In this document: piece by piece, positions 1 to 7,248 of the stretch
Layout of the letters: every line of letters starts with the position of its first letter
How positions within the stretch are numbered: the first letter of the stretch is position 1
Source of the DNA: JACCZX01 sp040003315
Lineage (GTDB): Bacteria > Pseudomonadota > Gammaproteobacteria > Burkholderiales > Burkholderiaceae_F
Length of the DNA stretch: 15,587 bases
Assembly (NCBI GenBank): GCA_040003315.1
Contig: JBDUCU010000066.1
Location: 1-15,587, forward strand
Direction of reading: 5' to 3'
Program-made: the position numbers and the translations under genes
Notes under the pieces: generated by a model
Databases searched by the model: none
Told to the model about the DNA's origin: nothing
What the model saw: the letters and a program-made list of their open reading frames with translations, nothing else

Positions 1-569
1 TCGATCCGAATTTTCAGAAGACCAATGACGGTGCGATGCCGCCTGTGATCCACGTTGATACCGACGCGCCGCTGTACTCCGACCGCGACGGCAAGCTGAT
101 CACGGACCAGCTGTGGGGCATCTATTACAAGCCGGACTTCAACTTCGGCGGCGTGCAAGGCGGTGCGATGCCTGCCAACGTTGAAACGCCGGCCGACGAA
201 GTGCGAGTCGATCCGTACGGGCCGAAGTCGCCCGAGTTTGTCGTGACCGACAATTTCGCCGACATGTGGACGTCCGCGCTCGCGTTCTGCCAGCAGCGCT
301 TCGAAGGGAAAAATGGCGTGTACAAGAAAGAGCCTTCCGGCGGAATCGGCTGCTTCACGCCCGACAGTTTTCCGGTAATCGACCGCTTTCGCGAGAACGT
401 CTACGTGATCGCGGATTCGAACCATGGCTACAAGATGATCGGCGTCGGCAAACTCGTCGCCGACGATCTTCTCGGCGAACCGAGCACGCTGCTCGAGCCG
501 TTTCGCTTTTCGCGCTACTCGAGCGGCAAACTGCATCCGGTGAGCAACAGCCCGTTTCCCTGGAGCTAG
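1..569 (+). CDS. FAD-dependent oxidoreductase (DAO family), C-terminal part; 5' end outside the window
   Basis: The reading frame is already open at the window edge (first full codon at base 3) and ends at TAG 567-569, so about 188 C-terminal residues are visible. The end of the protein carries GGIGCFTPDSFPVI, followed by a segment reading NVYVIADSNHGYKMIG and then a leucine-rich helix. This matches the C-terminal FAD-contact region of D-amino-acid-oxidase-type flavoenzymes such as sarcosine oxidase beta and dimethylglycine dehydrogenase-like proteins. The N-terminal Rossmann motif lies outside the window, so cofactor binding cannot be checked. The likely role is oxidation of an amine or amino-acid derivative in the cytoplasm, but the substrate is unknown. 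A LysR gene follows 11 nt later on the same strand, suggesting co-transcription. The family call is fairly secure; the function is not. Confidence 0.8.
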   Translation, partial: DPNFQKTNDGAMPPVIHVDTDAPLYSDRDGKLITDQLWGIYYKPDFNFGGVQGGAMPANVETPADEVRVDPYGPKSPEFVVTDNFADMWTSALAFCQQRFEGKNGVYKKEPSGGIGCFTPDSFPVIDRFRENVYVIADSNHGYKMIGVGKLVADDLLGEPSTLLEPFRFSRYSSGKLHPVSNSPFPWS

Positions 570-580
570 ACTCGACGAAG

Positions 581-1546
581 GTGCTCGATCTCAAGACTCT
601 TAGAGTTTTTATCACCGTCGCCGATCTGGCGAACATGACCGCCGCGTCCAGGCGGCTTGGTCTTTCGCAGTCCGCAGTCTCGCAGGCGATCCGCCAGCTC
701 GAAGACAGCGTCGGCGCCGTATTGATCGATCGGGAGCGGCGGCCATTGGCGCTGACCGCAGCCGGTGCGGCGTTGCGCCTGCGCGGCGGTGCGCTGGTGG
801 CGGAGGCCGAGTCTCTGTACAAGACCGTGCGCGAGCAGGCAGGCGGCGAAGCGCAAACCCTGCGCATCGGAATGGTCGATTCGTTTGCTGCAACGGTCGG
901 CCCGCGGTTGATCAATCGCTTGCTGTCGTCAGCCGTTCATTTGCACGTGAGTTCGGGCCTGTCGCCGGGTCTGGGTGATGCCCTGCTCGAGCGCCGACTC
1001 GACATGATCGTCACCACAGATCCGCCCGACTCGTCGGCCGCGTTCGAAACCCATCAGTTGCTCGACGAAGGCTACGTGGCGCTGCTACCGCGCCGGCTTG
1101 CTGACATCGAGGGCGAACCTACGCTTGCGCGCCTTGCGGCGATTGCGCCGATGGTTCGCTTTAACATCGATTCGCACATCGGCGCACAAATCGAACGTTA
1201 TCTGCGAACGACTGGAGTCGTTCCGCCGCACCGGCTTGAGATCGATACGGCCGAAAGTCTGGTGGCAATGGTCGCCACCGATATTGGCTGGGCACTGATT
1301 ACGCCGTTGTGCTTACTGCAGGCGCGCGCCGATCCTGCCGAAGTCACACCGATACCGTTGCCGGACGCGGAACTCCGGCGCGCGGTGACCCTCGTATCGC
1401 GCGTCGGCGAATACGGTGAACTACCGCGCACGATTGCGGCGGCTACCGCTGAAATTTTCGATCAGCAATGGCAGCCCAAGCTCGAGCGTTGGGCACCTTG
1501 GCTCGCTGCGACGGTGGTTGCCACCGCAACGCCGCGTAACGACTGA
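581..1546 (+). CDS. LysR-family transcriptional regulator
   Basis: This is a 321-residue protein, a usual LysR length. Residues 3-62 form the winged helix-turn-helix, with the typical pattern LKTLRVFITVADLANMTAAS and then LGLSQSAVSQAIRQLE, followed by the LTAAG wing region. Residues from about 90 onward form the periplasmic-binding-protein-like effector domain. I chose the GTG at 581 because it places the HTH at the normal distance from the N terminus. The same frame stays open upstream, but that part is antisense-like sequence inside the flavoenzyme gene. A GGAG lies 15 nt upstream, which is too far to be a good ribosome site, so translational coupling to the flavoenzyme stop (11 nt away) is plausible. 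The probable target is the flavoenzyme operon it follows, by neighbourhood only. The gene converges with the TRAP permease gene. Confidence 0.9.
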   Translation: MLDLKTLRVFITVADLANMTAASRRLGLSQSAVSQAIRQLEDSVGAVLIDRERRPLALTAAGAALRLRGGALVAEAESLYKTVREQAGGEAQTLRIGMVDSFAATVGPRLINRLLSSAVHLHVSSGLSPGLGDALLERRLDMIVTTDPPDSSAAFETHQLLDEGYVALLPRRLADIEGEPTLARLAAIAPMVRFNIDSHIGAQIERYLRTTGVVPPHRLEIDTAESLVAMVATDIGWALITPLCLLQARADPAEVTPIPLPDAELRRAVTLVSRVGEYGELPRTIAAATAEIFDQQWQPKLERWAPWLAATVVATATPRND

Positions 1547-1630
1547 ATGTCCCAACCGAACGCGATCCGCTTTAATTGCATAAACGCGACCGGGATCTAC
1601 GGCCGCGCAAGCGGTACGGCATGATTTCGG

Positions 1631-1644
1631 AAGACAGCTGTCTT
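1631..1644. repeat. 14-bp perfect palindrome between convergent genes
   Basis: AAGACAGCTGTCTT reads the same on both strands. It lies in the 96-bp gap between the LysR stop and the fused TRAP permease stop, and overlaps the first two bases of that stop codon. As RNA it could form only a 5-bp stem with a 4-nt loop and has no U-run, so it is weak as an intrinsic terminator. It could still contribute to ending transcription from both sides, or be a protein site. The rest of the gap shows nothing I can name. Confidence 0.35.
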
Positions 1645-3499
1645 ACAGAAATCCGATCGAAATCCATGGCACGGCGGCAACGATGACGATGCCGACCAGC
1701 AGGGCCAACATATAGCCGATGATGGGGCCGATCCCGGCGTCAGGATTCACGCGTCCGATCGCGCACGCCGCGTAGTAGCCCACGCCCAGCGGAGGTGCGA
1801 ACAGTCCAAGGCCCATCGAGAGCACGACCACCATCGCATAATGCACTTCGTGCACACCGAGCGCGCGCGCGATTGGGAACAGCAGCGGACCGAACAACAC
1901 GATGGCCGGAATCCCCTCGAGCACCGACCCCAGAATTACGAACGCGACGACGGATACCGCCAGGAACATCGGTGCACCGCCGGGCATTGTCGCCATGCTC
2001 TGCGCTAGCCAGCGTGAGAACCCCGACTGCGTTAGGCCCCAAGCCATCGCGGTGGCGGTGCCGATAATCAACAGGATTGCGCCCGATAACGACGCCGTGT
2101 TGACCAGCATCGGAACCACGCGTTTCCAGTCGAACTGGCGATACACAAAGAGACCGGCCAACATCGCGTAGACGATTCCGATCGTCGACACCTCGGTTGC
2201 CGTCGCTACGCCTTCAACCACCGCAGCGCGGATGATGAAGGGCAGCGCGAGCGCCGGCAATGCAATCGCCAGCAGTCGGCCGACTTGTTTCCACGGCGCG
2301 CGCTGCACATGTCGCAAGTCTTCGTGGCGATAGCGAAACCAGACTACGACGCACAGCATGACGCCGAGCACCACCGCCGGCAACAGGCCACCCGTGAACA
2401 GCGCCGCAATCGAAACACCGGTCACCGAGCCAATCGTGATCAACACCAGACTCGGCGGCACGGTCTCGGTCTGCGCGCCGGTGGCCGATAGCAGCGCCAC
2501 CAGATCGCCCTCCTTTGCGCCACGTTTTTTCATTTCGGGAAACAGCGCCGGTGCGACTGCTGCCATGTCGGCCGCCTTCGATCCCGAAATACCGGACACC
2601 AGATACATCGCGCCGACCAACACATAAGACAGACCGCCCTTGACGTGGCCCAGCAGGCTGGCGAGAAAGGCAACCATTGCGCGCGCCATACCGGTCATCT
2701 CGATCAACAGGCCGAGAAAAACAAACAACGGCACAGCAAGCAGGATCAGATGCGACATGCCTTCGTCCATCCGACCGACGATCACGGGCAACGGAGTGCC
2801 GGTGGTCAGCGCCAGATAGCCGAAGGTTCCGAGCCCGAATGCAAACGCGATCGGAATGCCGGCGAATACTGCACCGGCTGCGACACCGACAAAGAAGATC
2901 AGCAAATTCCAGCGACCCAGGTCGTCGAAAGCAGACCTGGCAAACCAGAATGCAGCAGCTATCACGGCCATGACAGCGATTGCTTGCAGTGCCTGCCTCA
3001 TGCTCGACAAGCGGAAAAGTCGCAGCACAGCGAAAACCGTCATCAGCGCTAGACCGACGGGCAACGCGCCCGCCCGCCACGCATTGGAAATCTCGAGCGC
3101 CGGCGTGGTGATCGCGCGCTCTTCGGCCGCGTATTCCCATGCCGGCCAGAGCACCATCGCAAGGAACGCCAGGCAAGCGCTGGTGGCGATGGCCTCGAAG
3201 AAGGCGCGCCGCTGCGGTCCGAGCGCGCTGACCACGGCCGTCATGCGCATGTGCTCGCCGCGGCGCAAGGCCACCACCGAGCCAAGCATCGCGAGCCAAA
3301 GAAAAAGGATCGATGCGAGTTCGTCCGACCACACCAAGGGCCGGTGCACGACAAATCGCGCGATCACGCCCCACAAGAGCACACCGATGTCGGCCAGCAC
3401 CAGCAACGCTGCCGGAATTTCGACCAGCACGCCGAGCAAGGCATCAAGGCGAGCCAGCCATGGCCGCTCCGGTATGCCTTCCTCAGTCACCTGATGCAA
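1643..3499 (-). CDS. dctQM: TRAP transporter permease, fused small and large subunits (DctQM)
   Basis: This inner-membrane permease of a tripartite ATP-independent periplasmic transporter uses an ion gradient to import the organic acid delivered by its binding protein. It is 618 residues long. Residues about 20-170 form the DctQ part, with the signature WSDELASILFLWLAMLG and a nearby GEHMRM. Residues about 195 to the end form the multi-span DctM part, which includes SGISGSKAADMAAVAP at about 303-318. Fusion of the two subunits is known in the family. The start is decided by the ribosome site: an AGGAG complement at 3505-3509 sits 5 nt before TTG at 3499, while the next candidate, GTG at 3490, would be 14 nt away. 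No ATG precedes the DctQ domain except codons inside the upstream gene. The dctP stop is 38 nt upstream, so this is the last gene of the operon. Confidence 0.9.
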   Translation of the reverse strand: MHQVTEEGIPERPWLARLDALLGVLVEIPAALLVLADIGVLLWGVIARFVVHRPLVWSDELASILFLWLAMLGSVVALRRGEHMRMTAVVSALGPQRRAFFEAIATSACLAFLAMVLWPAWEYAAEERAITTPALEISNAWRAGALPVGLALMTVFAVLRLFRLSSMRQALQAIAVMAVIAAAFWFARSAFDDLGRWNLLIFFVGVAAGAVFAGIPIAFAFGLGTFGYLALTTGTPLPVIVGRMDEGMSHLILLAVPLFVFLGLLIEMTGMARAMVAFLASLLGHVKGGLSYVLVGAMYLVSGISGSKAADMAAVAPALFPEMKKRGAKEGDLVALLSATGAQTETVPPSLVLITIGSVTGVSIAALFTGGLLPAVVLGVMLCVVVWFRYRHEDLRHVQRAPWKQVGRLLAIALPALALPFIIRAAVVEGVATATEVSTIGIVYAMLAGLFVYRQFDWKRVVPMLVNTASLSGAILLIIGTATAMAWGLTQSGFSRWLAQSMATMPGGAPMFLAVSVVAFVILGSVLEGIPAIVLFGPLLFPIARALGVHEVHYAMVVVLSMGLGLFAPPLGVGYYAACAIGRVNPDAGIGPIIGYMLALLVGIVIVAAVPWISIGFL

Positions 3500-3504
3500 A
3501 GGTG

Positions 3505-3509
3505 CTCCT
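3505..3509 (-). promoter_or_regulatory. Ribosome binding site that fixes the TTG start of dctQM
   Basis: The minus strand reads AGGAG here, followed by a 5-nt spacer and TTG at 3499. This is the best Shine-Dalgarno site near the gene start and favours a non-ATG start codon. Confidence 0.6.
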
Positions 3510-3537
3510 GCGACGGGATCCCGATCGATCGGTTCTT

Positions 3538-4542
3538 CTAAGCAAGCTTGCCGGTGTGGCGTTCGAGGACGGCCCAGGCCTCTTCGCCAAACTTGCTCTT
3601 CCACTCCGAGTAGAAACCGGCTTTCTGCAAACGCTCCCTGAACGCCTCCGCCTTCGGCCTGTTGAAGGCTAGGCCCTTGTCGCTGAGTTCTTTCTGCAGA
3701 GTGGCGTTCAGTGCGGCGACGTCGGTGCGCTCTTTCATACCCGCCGCATTGATGTTCTTGGCGATGATGGCGCGCAAGTCATCGGGCAGTTTCTCCCACG
3801 CCCTGCGATTGGCCAGAAACCAGAACCCGTCCCACATGTGATTGGTCAGTGAGCAGTACTTCTGCACTTCGTACAGTTTGGCCGTTGCGATGATCGCCAG
3901 CGGATTCTCCTGACCCTCGACCACTTTGGTCTGAAGCGCCGAATAAACCTCGCCAAAATTGATCGAAGCTGGCGCGGCGTCAAACGCCTTGAACATCGAT
4001 GTCCATAACGGCGAAACCGGGACTCGAATCTTGAACCCCTTCAGATCATCAGGCGTAACGATCGGTCGGGTGGATGAAGTGATCTGGCGGAATCCGTTGT
4101 CCCAAATCTTGTCCATTGCAACGATGTTGTGCTTGGAGATTTGTCCCCTGACATACGCGCCGAGATCACCGTCAAGCGCCTTCCACACTGCGTCATAGTC
4201 GGAAAATGCAAAGCCGAGGCCAGTTATCGATGAAGTCGGCACCAGCGTCGCCAAGATCAATCCGGACAGCGTGAAGAACTCGACGCCGCCCGAACGCAGC
4301 TGGCTCAGCATGTCAGTGTCGGTGCCCAGCTGATTGTTGGGATAAATATCGATGACGACGCGACCGTTTGTTTCCGCACGCACGGCGTCGGCCATCTCTT
4401 TCGCGCGGGCGTTCATCGGGTGGGTCAGCGGCAGGTTGTTCGCGTATTTGTAAGTGAATTCTGCCTTCTGCGCGAAAACGCGGCCGATCGGCAATGCAAG
4501 AGCACTGGCGCCAGCGATGAAGGTGCGTCGTGTGATTTTCAT
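3538..4542 (-). CDS. dctP: TRAP transporter periplasmic substrate-binding protein (DctP)
   Basis: This 334-residue secreted solute receptor of the TRAP system binds a carboxylate in the periplasm and hands it to DctQM. The N terminus, MKITRRTFIAGASALALPIG, has paired arginines before a hydrophobic stretch, with an AQ cleavage-like site near residue 25. This looks like a Tat signal, suggesting export of the folded protein. KGFKIRVP at 168-175 contains Arg173, the residue that in characterised family members salt-bridges the substrate carboxylate. The segment NFGEVYSALQTKVVEGQENP follows at 195-214, as usual for DctP. I chose ATG 4542 because AGGAG lies 6 nt upstream and the signal peptide begins there; the frame is open further but runs into the ligase gene. 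The ligase stop is 13 nt upstream. The sequence does not reveal the substrate. Confidence 0.93.
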   Translation of the reverse strand: MKITRRTFIAGASALALPIGRVFAQKAEFTYKYANNLPLTHPMNARAKEMADAVRAETNGRVVIDIYPNNQLGTDTDMLSQLRSGGVEFFTLSGLILATLVPTSSITGLGFAFSDYDAVWKALDGDLGAYVRGQISKHNIVAMDKIWDNGFRQITSSTRPIVTPDDLKGFKIRVPVSPLWTSMFKAFDAAPASINFGEVYSALQTKVVEGQENPLAIIATAKLYEVQKYCSLTNHMWDGFWFLANRRAWEKLPDDLRAIIAKNINAAGMKERTDVAALNATLQKELSDKGLAFNRPKAEAFRERLQKAGFYSEWKSKFGEEAWAVLERHTGKLA

Positions 4543-4555
4543 TGATGTCTCCTGT

Positions 4556-6238
4556 TTAGGTCGTCGCTTGTGGGTTACTTGCGCCGCGTGCCGAGAGAAA
4601 AAACCCCGCCGCGTTTTCGTTGATCGGCTCATGCTGTTTGATCTCGCCACGCTCGATCAACAGGCGTTTGATTTCCTTCTTCGTTATCTTTCCATAGCCA
4701 GACTTGGGAAGCGAGTCCCAGAAGAACACGTGGCGCGGCCAGCGATAGCGGGCGCAGCGGCCTTCCAGGTGGGCCAGAAGCGCGGATTCATCGACCGGCA
4801 CCGTGTCGTCCCGACGCACGATCACCGCCACGCCGATCTCGCCCCACTTTTCGTCGGGCACTCCGAGCACAGCGACTTCAGCGACGCCGGGATGCAGCAG
4901 AAGCACCTCCTCAACTTCTCGCGGGTAGACGTTGGAGCCGCCGGAAATGTACATGTCCGACTCTCGCCCGGTAATGAAGAGCAACCCGCGCTCGTCGACG
5001 CGACCCTGGTCGCCTGTATGGAACCAGCCGCCACGCAGCGCTTTCGCGGTGGCCTCCGAGTTGTCGTGGTAACCACCAAAGACCGCCGGGCCGCGGCAAC
5101 AGATCTCACCGATCTCGCCGCCCTTGACCGGCTGCATCTTCTCGTTGAGGATCGCGACTTCCATCCCGATGCGCGGGCGGCCGCACGAGCCGATGTTCGC
5201 ATTCGGATCCGCGTCGTCGTCCGAATGCATTTCAGGCGGCAGCACGGTGATGCAACCGGTCACCTCGCCAAGGCCGAAGTACTGGACCAGCACCTTGCCA
5301 AGCTTCTGCAGAGCGAGCTTCTGGTCGGCACGGTACATGGGCGCGCCCGCGTAGATCATGTAGCGCAGCGACGAGTGATCGTAGCGGTCCACCGCCGGAT
5401 GCTCTACCAGCATCTTGACGATGGTCGGCACAGTAAAGAGATTCGTGACGCGATGTTTTTCGACCAGTTGCCAGAACGTCTCCGGATCGAGCTTCTCGCC
5501 CGGCAATAGTACGGTGGCGGCGCCGCGCGCAACATTGAGCAGTGCGTGGATACCGGCGCCGTGCGACAGCGGTGCCACTGCAATCGAACAGTCTCGTACC
5601 GTTGTTGCTGGAATCAGATCCGCAAGATGGTTGGTCACCACGAACGCCATCTGGCCGTGAGTCAACACACCGGCCTTGGGCTTGCCGGTCGTGCCCGAGG
5701 TGTAGAAAAACCACAGCGGGTCGTTGCTTGCGACGTTCGCCTCTGCCGGTGTGTCGCCCAAATGTTCTTGCACCAGCGTCTCATACGCGCGCTCGCCGGC
5801 GCGTGGTGCGCCAATGCAGATGACGTGTTCGAGCTGCGTCGATGCGGCACGCACCGCATCGACGTGTCCCGCGAAACGCTCCTCATAAATCATCGCTGAC
5901 GCGCCGCTCGAAGCACCGAGGTAGGCCACTTCCGGCGGCGTCAGCCGGAAGTTTGTCGGCACCCAGATGCAGCCGAGACGAAACGCGACCCAGCAGCTTT
6001 CGAAGAGCTGCACGTTGTTGCACGACTGCACCAGAACCTTGTCGCCCTTTTTCAGCCCGAGCTCCCGCAATGCACTTACCATCGCATCCACACGACGGTT
6101 GATCTCGAGCCAGGTCCACACACGGTCGCCTTGGATCAATCCGGGCTGCTGCGGATGCAACTGCGCTGTATGCGTCAGCAGTCGCCCGAGATTCATCACA
6201 CGGGCGTCGTTCAAAAATTCGGTTTGCACGGTTGCCAT
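4556..6238 (-). CDS. AMP-forming acyl-CoA ligase (ANL superfamily)
   Basis: This 560-residue cytoplasmic enzyme activates a carboxylic acid to its CoA thioester via an acyl-adenylate, using ATP and CoA. The adenylation motifs are complete: YTSGTTGKPKAG at 179-190 (ATP P-loop), YFGLGEVTG at 320-328 (the A5 position), GWFHTGD at 404-410, GRESDMYISGGSNVYPREVE at 424-443 (hinge and nucleotide contacts), and PKSGYGKITK at 511-520, whose Lys517 would be the adenylation lysine. The A5 motif differs from the common YGxTE, reading FGLGEVTG. A tail of about 30 residues rich in small residues follows the catalytic core. Start ATG 6238 has no strong ribosome site (AGGAG is 16 nt away), and there is a 46-nt gap from the PPC gene. 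It lies directly upstream of the transporter genes, so the imported acid is its likely substrate. Medium/long-chain or aromatic acids are both possible. Confidence 0.9.
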   Translation of the reverse strand: MATVQTEFLNDARVMNLGRLLTHTAQLHPQQPGLIQGDRVWTWLEINRRVDAMVSALRELGLKKGDKVLVQSCNNVQLFESCWVAFRLGCIWVPTNFRLTPPEVAYLGASSGASAMIYEERFAGHVDAVRAASTQLEHVICIGAPRAGERAYETLVQEHLGDTPAEANVASNDPLWFFYTSGTTGKPKAGVLTHGQMAFVVTNHLADLIPATTVRDCSIAVAPLSHGAGIHALLNVARGAATVLLPGEKLDPETFWQLVEKHRVTNLFTVPTIVKMLVEHPAVDRYDHSSLRYMIYAGAPMYRADQKLALQKLGKVLVQYFGLGEVTGCITVLPPEMHSDDDADPNANIGSCGRPRIGMEVAILNEKMQPVKGGEIGEICCRGPAVFGGYHDNSEATAKALRGGWFHTGDQGRVDERGLLFITGRESDMYISGGSNVYPREVEEVLLLHPGVAEVAVLGVPDEKWGEIGVAVIVRRDDTVPVDESALLAHLEGRCARYRWPRHVFFWDSLPKSGYGKITKKEIKRLLIERGEIKQHEPINENAAGFFLSARGASNPQATT

Positions 6239-6284
6239 GTCGGTCTGGTTTCCGCTCCTGATCGCTGCGCGTGCGGTCGTCGAT

Positions 6285-6695
6285 TCATGCGGCGGCAGCC
6301 GCTTCGGTTGCTGGCAGCCATTCCTCCAGCGTCACTTCAAACGTCATGCAGATCGGATTCGACCCCGCAATGAACGGGCCGCCGTAGACATTGCCTTCGG
6401 TATCAGCGACAACACCCGACAGCGAAGCGCGAAGTGAGCCGTCGTTTGTCGCGCGCACTTCGCCGGCGATGCTGACGATCTCGACCGCCGGACCGCGGAT
6501 CTGCAAATATTTTCCATCGCGCGTTCCAAGGCAGGCATCGACCAGGCTGCCCAGCGCGCCGCGCACGAACGCATGCCTGAAACCTTCGGCCAGGCACACC
6601 TTTTCGACACCGATCACGAGGTCTTCGTTGGGGGCGATGCGGGCGTAGGCCACTCGCCCCATCGTGCCTTTTTCGACAATTGCTGCGTCATTCAT
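6285..6695 (-). CDS. PPC/DUF296 domain protein, short copy lacking the metal-site histidines
   Basis: This small 136-residue cytoplasmic protein is one PPC (plants and prokaryotes conserved) domain. It aligns with the neighbouring PPC protein through GFRHAFVRGALGSLVDACLG (38-57), PAVEIVSIAGEVRA (69-82) and the motif block 86-108 ending GNVYGGPF. The three positions that are histidines in the neighbour (121, 123 and 137) are Ser91, Ser93 and Pro107 here, so the usual metal site should be absent. ATG 6695 is preferred over an adjacent TTG because GGGAG lies 7 nt before it. The start overlaps the end of the upstream PPC gene by 8 nt, implying coupled translation. The tail is alanine-rich. PPC domains form trimers in known structures. 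I infer that the two copies could assemble together or are a split two-domain protein. Biochemical function unknown. Confidence 0.75.
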   Translation of the reverse strand: MNDAAIVEKGTMGRVAYARIAPNEDLVIGVEKVCLAEGFRHAFVRGALGSLVDACLGTRDGKYLQIRGPAVEIVSIAGEVRATNDGSLRASLSGVVADTEGNVYGGPFIAGSNPICMTFEVTLEEWLPATEAAAAA

Positions 6696-7239
6696 CAACA
6701 GTCTCCCTGGGTTGAAGCAGCGGAATGTTGGTTTCTGGATCGAAGGTGACGCGCAGTTCGAATCCGTCCAGCGAAGTCACGAGCACCGGAATCGGCACGG
6801 GACCGACGACGCACTGCTGGGTCAGGATATGCCCGCCTTTGACCGTTCCATCTTCCGCGCGCAGCGCGGCATGACAGTGGACCAACGGCTCGCCCTTCGC
6901 GTTCTTGCCCAGTGTCGCATTGCCGAAAATCATGTAGGCCCGCCCAGCCTCGATCGGCTGGCTGTAGTTGACGATCGCTTGCTGGGTTGGATCGGGCTGA
7001 GCGACGCAGTACGAAACCTGGTCGAGGAAGCCGCCAAGGATCGTCGTCGACGCGTTTTCGATGCCGATGCTCGCCAGCGGCCCGACCAACGCTTCAAACA
7101 GAGTTGCGCCCGGCTGTAGTGACAAACGGATATGACGCCCGCTTGGGCTGCGCTTGCTCTGAATCCGCACCGGATTGAATTCCCCGGGATGGACCAGGGT
7201 GCGGGGACGAGGAAACTGGGTTGAAGCCTTCGGTGCCAT
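6688..7239 (-). CDS. PPC/DUF296 domain protein with intact histidine motif
   Basis: This 183-residue protein has a basic N-terminal stretch (1-40), followed by a PPC domain at about 38-168. The family motif is well kept: LVHCHAALRAEDG at 119-131 and KGGHI at 134-138. This gives His121, His123 and His137, the pattern that coordinates metal in related prokaryotic PPC structures. ILGGFLDQVSYCVA at 67-80 is the matching central strand. In plants the domain accompanies AT-hooks and binds DNA; no AT-hook is visible here, so a DNA-binding role should not be assumed. ATG 7239 follows the thiolase stop by 9 nt and the gene overlaps the next PPC gene by 8 nt, so it is certainly part of the operon. The setting suggests an enzymatic or accessory role in acyl-CoA degradation. 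That role is inference; no PPC function of this kind is known to me. Confidence 0.8.
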   Translation of the reverse strand: MAPKASTQFPRPRTLVHPGEFNPVRIQSKRSPSGRHIRLSLQPGATLFEALVGPLASIGIENASTTILGGFLDQVSYCVAQPDPTQQAIVNYSQPIEAGRAYMIFGNATLGKNAKGEPLVHCHAALRAEDGTVKGGHILTQQCVVGPVPIPVLVTSLDGFELRVTFDPETNIPLLQPRETVDE

Positions 7240-7248
7240 GCGATTCCG

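Noticed and set aside
266..580. N-terminal extension of the LysR frame to an ATG at 266
   Set aside because: This stretch lies entirely inside the flavoenzyme gene in another frame, is arginine-rich without a domain pattern, and would place the HTH over 100 residues from the N terminus.
2214..3374. 386-residue open frame on the minus strand
   Set aside because: It is an alternative frame of the fused TRAP permease gene, with arginine/cysteine-rich composition and no motif; the permease frame shows clear DctQ and DctM signatures.
4454..5509. 351-residue open frame on the plus strand
   Set aside because: It is antisense to dctP and the acyl-CoA ligase, has no family pattern, and arises from high GC content.
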